Below, one piece after another: positions 1 through 7,699 of a DNA stretch of 8,691 nucleotides. The DNA lies in the NCBI GenBank assembly GCA_934555855.1, contig CAKTFL010000068.1, forward strand, positions 1 through 8,691, written 5' to 3'. Positions within the stretch are counted from its first letter, which is position 1. Every line of letters begins with the position of its first letter. The position numbers and the translations under genes were made by a program. The notes under the pieces are model-generated. The model saw only the letters and a program-made list of their open reading frames with translations. It made no database searches and was not told the DNA's origin. This DNA comes from an uncultured Sphingomonas sp. Its GTDB lineage: Bacteria; Pseudomonadota; Alphaproteobacteria; Sphingomonadales; Sphingomonadaceae.

Positions 1-72
1 GCGCTGTACCGACAGGTACTGGCAGCCTTCGCGCCCCACCTGCCGCCTGCGTCGCAGGCCGGCCTCGACTGA
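1..72 (+). CDS. 3' end of an unidentified upstream gene (partial)
   Basis: Frame 1 is open from the first base to a TGA at 70-72 and encodes the last 23 residues of a protein (ALYRQVLAAFAPHLPPASQA, then GLD). About 19 of the 23 third codon positions are G or C, as expected for a real gene in this genome. The other two forward frames are also open here, so the frame choice rests on codon composition and on the stop lying 40 bases before the next start. The fragment is too short to recognise a family, and I assign no function. Confidence 0.5.
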   Translation, partial: ALYRQVLAAFAPHLPPASQAGLD

Positions 73-112
73 GCGGTCGGAGCTTTTGTCGCGCGGCAAA
101 CGCGGCTAGCGG

Positions 113-1036
113 GTGACCATGCCGTTGTTGCTCGCCGCCTTGATAACCGCCGCTGCAGTGCCGGAGGATGCGCCCAAACAGCAGGCGCGCTGGGCCGACC
201 TGGCCATCCCCGAACAGATCCGCACCATGCTCGATGCCGCGCTGGAGCAAGGCAACGAGCAGGAGATCAACACCATCGTCAAATTTGCCCGCGTCGCCGA
301 CCCGGGTAGCGGCGATGCGGTGCTGCGGATCGCCCAGGCGTGGCGCGCGGATCGCGAGCGTCAGCGCATCGCCCTGATCGAGGAAGCGGGGTTCCTGAAC
401 CTGTGGCGTGGCAAGCTGGAACTTGGCGGTTTCCTGACCACCGGAAATTCCAACACGGCCGGGCTCAGCGCGAACGCCAACCTGTCCCGCGAGGGTCTGC
501 AATGGCGGCACAAGCTGCGTGGGCAGATCGATCTTCAGGAAAGCTTGGGCGTCACCACCCGCGAACACTATCTGCTGAGCTACGAGCCGAACTACAAGGT
601 CAATGACCGCGCCTATATCTACGGCCAAGTTCAGTATGAAAGCGATCGGTTCCTAGGGTTCTACGACCGCGCATCGTCATCGGTCGGCGCCGGCTACAGC
701 GCGCTGAAGACCCGGCCGATCAGCCTGGACCTGGAGATCGGCCCGGCGTTCCGCTACACCAGCTTCACCGATGGCGAGCGGAGCAGCCAGCTTGCCACTC
801 GCGGCAGCGTCGATCTCAACTGGCGGTTGCTGCGCGGCTTGTCGATCCAACAGACGGCCTCGGCCTATCTCCAACGGGTGAACTCGACGGTCAGCAGCAA
901 GACGTCGGTCAACGCACGGCTGCTAGGCCCCTTGTCGGCGCAGTTGTCTTACAACGTCCAGTATGAAAGCACGCCGCCGGTTGGATCGGTATCGACTGAT
1001 ACCACCACGCGCGCTTCGCTCGTCTACGCTTTCTGA
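113..1036 (+). CDS. DUF481 family outer-membrane beta-barrel protein (YdiY-like)
   Basis: The 307-residue protein has a short hydrophobic N-terminus (residues 3-15, LLLAALITAAA), a charged, probably helical region at about 20-95, and a beta-strand-rich domain from about 98 to the end. The motif GGFLTTGNSNT at 105-115 is typical of the DUF481/YdiY family. Alternating aromatic/polar strands follow (YIYGQVQYES, LSYNVQYES), and the chain ends in phenylalanine (LVYAF), the usual signature of outer-membrane barrels. Family members are described as salt-induced or of unknown function; a transport role is not shown. The start must lie after an in-frame TAG at 107-109, so it is GTG 113 or ATG 119; neither has a clear ribosome-binding site. 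The signal peptide is odd because it has no basic residue in its n-region. The M20 gene begins 18 bases downstream, so the two are probably co-transcribed. Confidence 0.85.
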   Translation: MTMPLLLAALITAAAVPEDAPKQQARWADLAIPEQIRTMLDAALEQGNEQEINTIVKFARVADPGSGDAVLRIAQAWRADRERQRIALIEEAGFLNLWRGKLELGGFLTTGNSNTAGLSANANLSREGLQWRHKLRGQIDLQESLGVTTREHYLLSYEPNYKVNDRAYIYGQVQYESDRFLGFYDRASSSVGAGYSALKTRPISLDLEIGPAFRYTSFTDGERSSQLATRGSVDLNWRLLRGLSIQQTASAYLQRVNSTVSSKTSVNARLLGPLSAQLSYNVQYESTPPVGSVSTDTTTRASLVYAF

Positions 1037-1054
1037 TTGCGCTAGGCAGGGGGC

Positions 1055-2257
1055 ATGGGGTTGACGAGGATCGAACGAGAGGCGGTCGCCGCGATCGAGA
1101 CGACCGCGATGCGGGCTCAGGTGGAGCGCTGGGCAGCGATCAACAGCGGCACCGGCAACCTTGCGGGGCTTGCGCGGATGGGTGGGGAACTGACGGAGGC
1201 GTTTGCCGCGCTGCCCGGCACAATGCGATGGGTCGATCCGGCCCCTGTCACACGGGTAGGCGGGGACGGGGCGGCTCGTGAGGCGGAGCATGGCCGGCAC
1301 CTGCACCTGTCCGTTCGGCCGGAGGCGCCCGTGCAACTGCTGCTGACCGGCCATATGGACACGGTCTACCCCGACGATCACCCGTTCCAGACCGTGCGGG
1401 AGACGAGCGCGGGCGTGCTGAACGGGCCGGGTGTCGCCGACATGAAGGGCGGGCTGGCGGTGATGCTGGCGGCACTTCAGGCAATTGAGGCGAGCGGCGC
1501 GGACATGCTGGGCTATGACGTCGTCATCAACTCCGACGAGGAAACCGGCTCCCTTGCCTCCGCTGCGCTGATCGAGAGTACCGCGCGGGGCAAGCTTGCG
1601 GCGCTGACCTATGAACCCGCGCTGGCGGACGGCACGCTGGCCGGCGCACGCGGAGGGACCGGCAATTTCACCCTGGTCGCGCGGGGGCGAAGCGCCCATG
1701 CCGGGCGCAACCCGCAGGAAGGGCGCAACGCGCTGGTCGCTGCGGCAGAGCTGGCGGTGCGACTGGCGGCCGAGGCAGGACCGGGGCTGTCCGTCAATCC
1801 GGCCAGGATCGATGGTGGCGGTCCGAACAACGTGGTGCCCGACCTGGCGGTACTGCACGTCAACTTCCGCCCCGGCGACGGGAACGCCATCGCGCGGGTA
1901 ACAGAAGCGATGAACGCGATCGTCGCGGCGGTGGCGACGGCCCACGATGTCCGCATCGAGGTGCATGGCGGCTTCAACCGTCCGCCCAAGCCGCTCGATG
2001 CGGGCGCGACCCGGCTGTTCGAGCTAGTTCGGGCGGCGGGAACGGACCTGGGCATCCCTATCGGCTGGCGCGACACGGGCGGCGTGTGCGACGGCAACAA
2101 CATAGCCGCCGTGGGCGTGCCGGTCGTCGATACGATGGGCGTGCGCGGCGGCGCGATCCACTCGGCGGACGAGTTCGTCCTGCTCGACAGCCTGGCCGAG
2201 CGAGCCGCCCTGTCGGCGGTCACCATCCTGCGCCTGGCAGAGCGGGGCCGCGCATGA
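1055..2257 (+). CDS. M20 family zinc amidohydrolase/peptidase, carboxypeptidase G2-like, in ast operon
   Basis: The 400-residue protein carries the complete dizinc site of the M20 family. His100 and Asp102 lie in TGHMDTVYP, the bridging Asp129 in GPGVADMKGG, the general base Glu162 and ligand Glu163 in NSDEETGS, Glu187 in TYEPAL, and His369 in GAIHSADE. The spacing closely matches carboxypeptidase G2 (His112, Asp141, Glu175/176, Glu200, His385). The dimerisation/lid domain falls at about 195-310 (GRSAHAGRNPQEGRNAL, then NVVPD). No signal peptide is visible, so it is probably cytoplasmic. A purine-rich stretch at 1044-1053 precedes the ATG. Its stop overlaps the astA start by 4 bases (ATGA), which implies translational coupling. 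The substrate is unknown. The operon suggests an N-succinyl amino acid (succinylglutamate or succinylornithine) in the arginine succinyltransferase pathway, but a general N-acyl amino acid or dipeptide hydrolase is also possible. Confidence 0.88.
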   Translation: MGLTRIEREAVAAIETTAMRAQVERWAAINSGTGNLAGLARMGGELTEAFAALPGTMRWVDPAPVTRVGGDGAAREAEHGRHLHLSVRPEAPVQLLLTGHMDTVYPDDHPFQTVRETSAGVLNGPGVADMKGGLAVMLAALQAIEASGADMLGYDVVINSDEETGSLASAALIESTARGKLAALTYEPALADGTLAGARGGTGNFTLVARGRSAHAGRNPQEGRNALVAAAELAVRLAAEAGPGLSVNPARIDGGGPNNVVPDLAVLHVNFRPGDGNAIARVTEAMNAIVAAVATAHDVRIEVHGGFNRPPKPLDAGATRLFELVRAAGTDLGIPIGWRDTGGVCDGNNIAAVGVPVVDTMGVRGGAIHSADEFVLLDSLAERAALSAVTILRLAERGRA

Positions 2258-3273
2258 CGCATGTGATCCGCGCTGCGACGGACGGCGACCTGCCTCATCT
2301 GTACGAAATGGCGAAGCTGACGGGCGGTGGGTTCACCAACCTGCCGCCGGACCGGCGGGCTCTCCGCGCAAAGCTGGATCGCAGTCGCGAAGCCTTTGCG
2401 CGGGAAAGCGCCACGCTGGGCGACGAACAGTTCGTCCTGATTCTGGAGAACCTCGCAACCGGCGAAGTGCGCGGCACATGCCAGATCTTCACCCAGGTGG
2501 GGCAGCGTCATCCCTTCTACAGCTACCGGCTCGGCACACTGACCCAGCATAGCCGCGAGCTGGACCGGACCTTTCGTGCCGAGATGCTGACGCTGGCCAC
2601 CGACCTAGAGGGCGCGAGCGAGGTAGGTGGGCTGTTCCTCCACCCTGGCGAACGCGCCGGCGGGCTGGGCCTGCTGCTCGCCCGCAGCCGCTACCTGTTC
2701 ATCCGGGCCCACCGCGCCCGCTTCGCGGACAGGATCCTGGCAGAGTTGAGGGGCGTGATGGACGAGGCCGGCGGCTCGCCCTTCTGGGACGGCCTCGCCG
2801 GGCGCTTCTTCGGCATGAACTTTCAGGAGGCTGACAGCTTCAATGCAGTCAACGGCCACCAGTTCATCGCCGACCTGATGCCCAAGCACCCCATCTATAC
2901 GGCCATGCTGACCGACCATGCCCGAAGCGTGATCGGCCTGCCCCACCCTTCCGGTCGGGCCGCGATGCGAATGTTGGAGAATGAGGGCTTCGCGTTCGAG
3001 AACTATGTCGACATCTTCGACGGCGGCCCGACCCTGATGGCGCGGACCGACCAGATCCACTCGATCCGAAATGCTCGCGACACGGCCGTTACGGCGATGG
3101 GCGATGACGAGCAGGGCACGGAGTCGCTCATCGCGGCCGGCCAGCTCGCCGATTTCCGCTGCACGCTCGGATGCGTCGAGGAGGAGAATGACGGCATCCG
3201 CCTTTCCCGTGCCTGCGCCGAGGCATTGAGGGTCGGCAGCGGCGACATCGTGGCGCATGTGGGACGGCTGTGA
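2254..3273 (+). CDS. astA: Arginine N-succinyltransferase AstA
   Basis: AstA transfers succinyl from succinyl-CoA to the alpha-amino group of arginine, the first step of ammonia-producing arginine catabolism (AST pathway), in the cytoplasm. The 339-residue length is close to the 344 residues of E. coli AstA. Family hallmarks are visible in order: the N-terminal acyltransferase-like start VIRAATDGDLPHLYEMA, HPFYSYRLGTLTQHSREL (86-103), GGLFLHPGERAGGLGLLLARSRYLFI (125-150, the probable CoA-binding turn, here cited as a region), FFGMNFQEAD (185-194), MPKHPIY (209-215) and HPSGRAAMRMLENEGF (231-246). The ATG at 2254 overlaps the M20 stop by 4 bases, with GCGGGG at 2242-2247 as a plausible ribosome-binding site. 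The gene ends in TGATG, where astB starts. Some proteobacteria have paired AstA subunits (AruF/AruG); only one copy is present here. Confidence 0.95.
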   Translation: MTHVIRAATDGDLPHLYEMAKLTGGGFTNLPPDRRALRAKLDRSREAFARESATLGDEQFVLILENLATGEVRGTCQIFTQVGQRHPFYSYRLGTLTQHSRELDRTFRAEMLTLATDLEGASEVGGLFLHPGERAGGLGLLLARSRYLFIRAHRARFADRILAELRGVMDEAGGSPFWDGLAGRFFGMNFQEADSFNAVNGHQFIADLMPKHPIYTAMLTDHARSVIGLPHPSGRAAMRMLENEGFAFENYVDIFDGGPTLMARTDQIHSIRNARDTAVTAMGDDEQGTESLIAAGQLADFRCTLGCVEEENDGIRLSRACAEALRVGSGDIVAHVGRL

Positions 3274-4391
3274 TGCTGGTCGAGATCAACTTTGACGGCA
3301 TCATCGGCCCGAGTCACAATTTCGCAGGGCTCAGTCCCGGCAACCTGGCCGCGACACGACATGCCGGAGAGGCGTCGAACCCGTGCGCCGCGGCGCTGCA
3401 AGGCATCGCCAAGATGCGCGCGAACCTGTCGCTCGGCCTGAAGCAAGGCATCCTGCTTCCCCATGCCCGGCCAGATCGTCGCTGGCTGAACGCACTCCAT
3501 GCTCCATATGAGGCGGCATCCCCTCACCTTCAGGCCCAGGCGCTGTCTGCATCCGCCATGTGGGCCGCCAATGCCGCCACGGTGTCGCCCGCGCCCGATG
3601 CGGCGGATGGCCGCTGCCATCTTACCGTCGCGAATCTCGCCACCCTGCCCCATCGCAGCCACGAATCGCCGGAGACGCTGGCGCAGCTGAAGATCGCCTT
3701 CGCGGATGCCGCCTTTGTCGTGCATCCGCCAGTCCCTGTTCCCTTTGGTGATGAAGGCGCCGCCAACCACATGCGGCTTGCCTCCGCCCATGGCGACGCC
3801 GGTGTGGAAGTGTTCGTCTATGGCGAACCTGGCGGCCGCTTTCCCGCCCGCCAATCGCGGGCAGCCTGTGAAGCGATCGCACGTGCCCACCGGCTCGACC
3901 CGGCCAGAACCCTGCTCGTCCGCCAGTCGGATGCGGCGATCGCGGCGGGCGCATTTCACAATGACGTGGTCGCGGTCGCCAACGAGCATGTGCTGTTCGC
4001 ACATGAACAGGCATTTGCCGATCGGGAAGGCTTACATGCGGACCTGCGCCGCACTTTCCCGCAGGTCGAGATCGTGGAAGTGCCGGCAGCGCTGGTCAGC
4101 CTGGAAGAGGCCATCGCTTCCTATCTGTTCAACGCGCAGTTGGTCACTCTGGCACAAGGTGGCATGGCACTGATCCTGCCCAGCGAGGCACGGAACACCC
4201 CTCGGGTCTGGGACTGGCTGCAACGGCTGGTCGCGGGCAACGGACCGATCCGCCGGCTGGAGGTGGTGGACGTCAGAGAGTCGATGGCGAATGGCGGCGG
4301 CCCCGCTTGTCTGCGGCTGCGCGTGGTGGCCGACCCCGCGACGATTGATCCGCGCTTTCTGGTCGACGAGCCCCGCCTGCACCTGATCTAA
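3273..4391 (+). CDS. astB: N-succinylarginine dihydrolase AstB, C-terminus cut by premature TAA
   Basis: AstB converts N2-succinylarginine to N2-succinylornithine with release of CO2 and two ammonia, the second AST step. The family start motif (EINFDGIIGPSHNFAGLSPG) is present, and the residues matching the E. coli active site are all retained. Counting from ATG 3273 these are Asn16 (GPSHN), Glu161 (FGDEGAANH), His229 (FHNDVVAVAN) and Cys346 (NGGGPACLRLR). The ATG at 3273 shares one base with the astA stop; a GTG at 3270 is an alternative start adding one residue. The frame ends at TAA 4389-4391 after 372 residues, shorter than the family (E. coli 447). The same frame then continues with plausible AstB C-terminal sequence to TAA 4521-4523, which would give 416 residues. 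This is therefore either a recently damaged gene or a shortened enzyme lacking only the C-terminal helices. Whether it is active cannot be told from sequence. Confidence 0.9.
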   Translation: MLVEINFDGIIGPSHNFAGLSPGNLAATRHAGEASNPCAAALQGIAKMRANLSLGLKQGILLPHARPDRRWLNALHAPYEAASPHLQAQALSASAMWAANAATVSPAPDAADGRCHLTVANLATLPHRSHESPETLAQLKIAFADAAFVVHPPVPVPFGDEGAANHMRLASAHGDAGVEVFVYGEPGGRFPARQSRAACEAIARAHRLDPARTLLVRQSDAAIAAGAFHNDVVAVANEHVLFAHEQAFADREGLHADLRRTFPQVEIVEVPAALVSLEEAIASYLFNAQLVTLAQGGMALILPSEARNTPRVWDWLQRLVAGNGPIRRLEVVDVRESMANGGGPACLRLRVVADPATIDPRFLVDEPRLHLI

Positions 4392-4523
4392 CAAGTGATT
4401 GTCGATCACTGGCCCGAGCATGTTCACCCCGCAGATATCGGCGACGCCGCGTTGATTGCCCGCATCGAGGACGCACGCCGGGCCCTGCTCGACGCGCTCG
4501 ACCTTCCGGAGCTGTCGGATTAA
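4389..4523 (+). pseudogene. astB: In-frame C-terminal remnant of astB after the premature stop
   Basis: Directly after the TAA at 4389-4391, the astB frame stays open for 43 codons (4392-4520) and ends at TAA 4521-4523. It reads QVIVDHWPEHVHPADIGDAA, then LIARIEDARRALLDALDLPE and LSD. This looks like the usual AstB ending as I remember it: a helix with HWPE, a short loop containing D-I/L-G, then an amphipathic helix with IE-AR-ALLDAL. Frame and codon composition are unbroken across the stop, so a single base change (for example GAA, CAA or AAA to TAA) or a base-call error would explain it. No start codon with a good ribosome-binding site is seen for separate translation; a GTG lies at 4395. 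Confidence 0.75.
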
Positions 4524-4599
4524 CTGACAGGTTACTATGTTGGCACTGACGCAGAGCGAGCGAATCCGCAATCGGCACGCACCTTGCTGAGCATCGATC

Positions 4600-4830
4600 A
4601 TGTTGAAGCGCATCGGTCGCCTGTTCACCATCAAGACGAAGTTCGAGGCGTTCGTCGTCATCTACGGCCTGGCGCTCGGGACGGTGGAGCGGGGCGTCCA
4701 TTATCTCGACCAGTATCCGGGTTGGGTCGGCAGGATCCTGTTCGCCGTTTGCCCGATCGCCGTTTTCATGGCTGGCGCGCGCATCCTGGACTCGCTGGAT
4801 CGGGAAGCGCGCGAACGGGATGGCTATTGA
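4600..4830 (+). CDS. Small putative inner-membrane protein of unknown function
   Basis: The 76-residue protein starts MLKRIGRLFTIKTKFEAFVV. It has a basic N-terminus, a moderately hydrophobic segment at about 17-29 (EAFVVIYGLALGT), a short polar loop with ERGVHYLDQYPGW (30-42) and a stronger hydrophobic segment at 45-63 (RILFAVCPIAVFMAGARIL). It closes with a charged tail (DSLDREARERDGY). This suggests two membrane passes with both ends in the cytoplasm. It resembles small hypothetical proteins I associate with sphingomonads, but I know no function. The ATG lacks a convincing ribosome-binding site. The gene sits 76 bases after the full-length astB stop and 56 bases before cysD, in the same direction as both, with no terminator visible on either side. 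An overlapping frame starting at 4584 looks less protein-like. Confidence 0.7.
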   Translation: MLKRIGRLFTIKTKFEAFVVIYGLALGTVERGVHYLDQYPGWVGRILFAVCPIAVFMAGARILDSLDREARERDGY

Positions 4831-4886
4831 GCCTGACAGGATAAGTTGGGCGGCAGACGCGCCAAGCCGCATTACATCGCCGATCC

Positions 4887-5786
4887 ATGCCGGGCCTTAC
4901 TCATCTCCAGCGCCTCGAAGCCGAGAGCATCCACATTCTCCGCGAAGTCGTCGCCGAAGCCGAACGGCCGGTGATGCTGTATTCGGTCGGCAAGGATTCG
5001 GCGGTGATGCTGCATCTGGCCAAAAAGGCGTTCTATCCGGCGCGGCCGCCCTTCCCGCTCCTTCATGTCGACACGACCTGGAAGTTCCGCGACATGTATG
5101 CGCTGCGCGACAGGGCGGCAGCCGCGGCGGGAATGGAGCTGATCGTTCATCGCAATCCGGAGGCGGCTGCGCTGGGCATCAACCCCTTCGACCATGGCGC
5201 GCGTCATACCGACATGTGGAAGACGGAGGGCCTGAAACAGGCGCTGACCCTGCACGGCTTCGACGCGGCCTTTGGCGGCGCCCGGCGCGATGAAGAAAAG
5301 AGCCGCGCCAAGGAGCGCATCTTTTCCTTTCGCTCCGCCAGTCACGGCTGGGATCCCAAGGCACAGCGTCCCGAAATATGGCGGCTGTACAACACACGCC
5401 ACCACAAGGGCGAAAGCATCCGCGTCTTTCCCCTGTCCAACTGGACGGAGCTGGACATCTGGCAATACATCCTGGCCGAGCAGATCGAGATCGTGCCGCT
5501 TTATTTCGCGGCGCCGCGCCCCACCGTCGAGCGCGAGGGCATGATCCTGATGATCGATGACGAACGCTTTCCCTTGCTGCCGGGCGAGACTCCCGTCGAG
5601 CGATCAATTCGTTTCCGCACGCTCGGCTGCTATCCGTTGACCGGGGCGGTCGAAAGCGAGGCGGCGACGCTGGAAGAGGTGATCCAGGAAATGCTGCTCA
5701 CCACCACCTCCGAACGGCAGGGGCGCGCGATCGATCACGATCAGGCCGGCAGCATGGAGAAGAAAAAGCGCGAGGGGTATTTCTGA
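4887..5786 (+). CDS. cysD: Sulfate adenylyltransferase subunit 2 (CysD)
   Basis: CysD is the catalytic subunit of ATP sulfurylase. It makes adenylyl sulfate (APS) from ATP and sulfate while the CysN GTPase drives the reaction. The length of 299 residues matches the family (E. coli 302). The PP-loop [10 protein letters not shown] lies at 33-42, [14 protein letters not shown] at 58-71, the family stretch [17 protein letters not shown] at 128-144, [16 protein letters not shown] at 180-195 and [12 protein letters not shown] at 244-255. The C-terminus [10 protein letters not shown] is the expected ending. The start at ATG 4887 gives the normal N-terminus ([18 protein letters not shown]), although no Shine-Dalgarno sequence precedes it. 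The TGA overlaps the ATG of the next gene by one base (TGATG), consistent with making CysD and CysN in matched amounts. I see no recognisable regulator site upstream. Confidence 0.97.
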   Translation: MPGLTHLQRLEAESIHILREVVAEAERPVMLYSVGKDSAVMLHLAKKAFYPARPPFPLLHVDTTWKFRDMYALRDRAAAAAGMELIVHRNPEAAALGINPFDHGARHTDMWKTEGLKQALTLHGFDAAFGGARRDEEKSRAKERIFSFRSASHGWDPKAQRPEIWRLYNTRHHKGESIRVFPLSNWTELDIWQYILAEQIEIVPLYFAAPRPTVEREGMILMIDDERFPLLPGETPVERSIRFRTLGCYPLTGAVESEAATLEEVIQEMLLTTTSERQGRAIDHDQAGSMEKKKREGYF

Positions 5787-7699
5787 TGAACGCCTATCAG
5801 CCCGACGCGCTCGTCGCTGCAGATATCTCTGCTTATCTGGACCGTCATGCGCGCAAGTCGATGCTGCGCTTCATCACCTGCGGCTCGGTGGATGACGGCA
5901 AGTCGACGCTGATCGGACGGCTGCTTCACGACACCCGCGCCGTTTTCGCGGATCAGTTGGAAGTGTTGGCAAGTGACTCGAAGCGGATCGGCACCCAAGG
6001 CGGCAACATCGATTTCGCGCTCCTGGTCGATGGTCTCTCGGCCGAGCGCGAACAGGGCATCACGATCGACGTCGCGTATCGCTTCTTCTCAACGGAGCGA
6101 CGCAAGTTCATCGTCGCCGACACGCCGGGGCATGAGCAATATACCCGCAACATGGTGACGGGTGCCTCGACGGCGGACGCCGCAGTGATCCTGATCGACG
6201 CGCGCAAGGGCCTGCTGACCCAGACCCGGCGTCACAGCAGACTGGTTCAACTGGTCGGCATCCGCAACATCGTGCTCGCCATCAACAAGATGGACCTGGT
6301 GGGGCACGACCAGACGACCTTCGACGCGATCCTTGCAGACTATCGCGCTTTCGCCGACTCGATCGGGATCGACGCGTTCACCGCCATCCCGGTTTCCGGC
6401 CTCACCGGCGCCAACATCGTCGAGCAAGGCATCGACATGCACTGGTACGAGGGACCGACGCTGCTGGAGCATCTAGAATCGATCCCGCTGGAGATCGATC
6501 GGGAAGCGATGCGATCGTTCAGGATGCCGGTGCAATGGGTCAACCGACCCAATCTCGACTTTCGCGGCTTTGCGGGCACGATCGCCACCGGCCTTATCCG
6601 TGTCGGCGATCCCGTTCGCATCGTCCCCTCGGGTCGGACCACCAGCATCGCCCGGATCGTCGAGTTCCGGGGCGACCGGGAGGAAGCGCAAGCCGGAGAG
6701 TCCGTGACGCTGGTCCTTGCCGACGAGGTGGATTGTTCGCGCGGCGACGTGATCGCGACCAGCGACGATCCTCCCGAGGCCGCCGACGAATTGGAGGCAA
6801 CGATCGTCTGGATGGCCGACACGCCGATGGTGCCGGGCCGCAGCTATCTGCTGAAGCTCGGCACCCAACAGGTCGGCGCGACCCTGACGGTGCCCGACCA
6901 CGTCATCGACGTCGATACGCAGGGAGAGCGCGCTGCTGGCACCCTGGCGCTAAACGATATCGGCAGCGTTACGGTCCGGCTCGACCGCAACATCGTGTTC
7001 GCGCCTTATCATCTCGGCGCGGAGCTGGGCGGGTTCATCCTGATCGACCGGACCAGCAACGCGACGGTCGCGGCCGGCATGGTTCGCCGTCCATTGCGTC
7101 AGGCAGGCAACGTGCATTGGCAGGACGTCCATGTCACCCGGGAGGCACATGCGGCGCAGAAGGGCCAGAGCCCTCGCGTGCTGTGGTTCACCGGCCTGTC
7201 CGGTGCGGGCAAGTCGACCATCGCCAATCTGGTCGAAAAGCGGCTGCACGCGCTCGGCCGGCACACATTTCTGCTCGACGGCGACAATGTCCGTCACGGC
7301 CTGAACCGGGATCTGGGCTTCAGCGAAGAGGACCGGGTGGAGAATATCCGGCGCGTCGGCGAGGTAGCCAAGCTGATGGTCGATGCTGGGCTGATCGTGC
7401 TGACCGCCTTTATATCACCCTTCCGGGCCGACCGGGACATGGTACGCCGGATGTTGCCGCCGGGAGAGTTCGTCGAAGTGTTCGTCGACACTCCGCTCGA
7501 CGAAGCGGAGCGGCGAGACGTCAAGGGTTTGTATGCCAAGGCGAGAGCCGGCGAAATCGCGCATTTTACGGGCATTTCCAGCCCCTATGAACGCCCGTCC
7601 TCGGCGGAGATCCGCATCGACACATCCCGTGAGAGCGCCGAGGCGGCAGCGAGCCGGATCGTCGAGCATGTCATGGGCGTGTGGAGTTACGACCTGTGA
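5786..7699 (+). CDS. cysNC: Bifunctional sulfate adenylyltransferase subunit 1 / adenylylsulfate kinase (CysN-CysC fusion)
   Basis: The 637-residue protein joins two enzymes. Residues about 25-440 are the CysN GTPase that couples GTP hydrolysis to APS synthesis by CysD. They contain G1 GSVDDGKST (33-41), switch I region [12 protein letters not shown] (87-98), G3 [17 protein letters not shown] (112-128), G4 NKMD (167-170), and EF-Tu-like beta-barrel domains after about 245. Residues about 462-637 are APS kinase (CysC), which phosphorylates APS to PAPS. They contain the P-loop GLSGAGKST (470-478), [17 protein letters not shown] (497-513), the stretch ISPFRADRD (543-551), and [20 protein letters not shown] (580-599). 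A short linker around 440-462 joins the halves, with no frameshift. GAGGGG at 5772-5777 is a good ribosome-binding site inside the cysD end. The TGA overlaps the cysQ GTG by 4 bases. Such fusions (NodQ-like) are common in alphaproteobacteria. Confidence 0.97.
   Translation: MNAYQPDALVAADISAYLDRHARKSMLRFITCGSVDDGKSTLIGRLLHDTRAVFADQLEVLASDSKRIGTQGGNIDFALLVDGLSAEREQGITIDVAYRFFSTERRKFIVADTPGHEQYTRNMVTGASTADAAVILIDARKGLLTQTRRHSRLVQLVGIRNIVLAINKMDLVGHDQTTFDAILADYRAFADSIGIDAFTAIPVSGLTGANIVEQGIDMHWYEGPTLLEHLESIPLEIDREAMRSFRMPVQWVNRPNLDFRGFAGTIATGLIRVGDPVRIVPSGRTTSIARIVEFRGDREEAQAGESVTLVLADEVDCSRGDVIATSDDPPEAADELEATIVWMADTPMVPGRSYLLKLGTQQVGATLTVPDHVIDVDTQGERAAGTLALNDIGSVTVRLDRNIVFAPYHLGAELGGFILIDRTSNATVAAGMVRRPLRQAGNVHWQDVHVTREAHAAQKGQSPRVLWFTGLSGAGKSTIANLVEKRLHALGRHTFLLDGDNVRHGLNRDLGFSEEDRVENIRRVGEVAKLMVDAGLIVLTAFISPFRADRDMVRRMLPPGEFVEVFVDTPLDEAERRDVKGLYAKARAGEIAHFTGISSPYERPSSAEIRIDTSRESAEAAASRIVEHVMGVWSYDL

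Noticed and set aside
631..969. Direct repeat CAGTATGAAAGC within the DUF481 gene (near 633 and 959)
   Set aside because: Both copies encode the strand VQYES in a beta-barrel, so similar protein strands explain the repeat.
923..1966. Long open frame on the minus strand (347 codons)
   Set aside because: It lies antisense to DUF481 and the M20 gene, is rich in Arg, His and Pro with no recognisable domain, and is a usual by-product of GC-rich coding sequence.
3003..4004. Minus-strand open frame of 333 codons across astA and astB
   Set aside because: Both genes beneath it are clear family members on the + strand, and its translation shows no motif, so it is a shadow frame.
4389..4394. Programmed stop-codon readthrough or a recoded stop
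   Set aside because: UAA is not a usual recoding codon, the following bases do not match the classic CARYYA readthrough context, and no special structure is evident; mutation or sequencing error is simpler.
4584..4844. Alternative 86-residue frame overlapping the small membrane protein
   Set aside because: Its composition is Arg/Gly/Pro-rich without hydrophobic segments, whereas the 4600-4830 frame gives a coherent membrane protein.
6535..7590. Forward open frame of 351 codons inside cysNC
   Set aside because: It is an Arg/Gly-rich alternate frame of an intact, well-conserved fusion gene.
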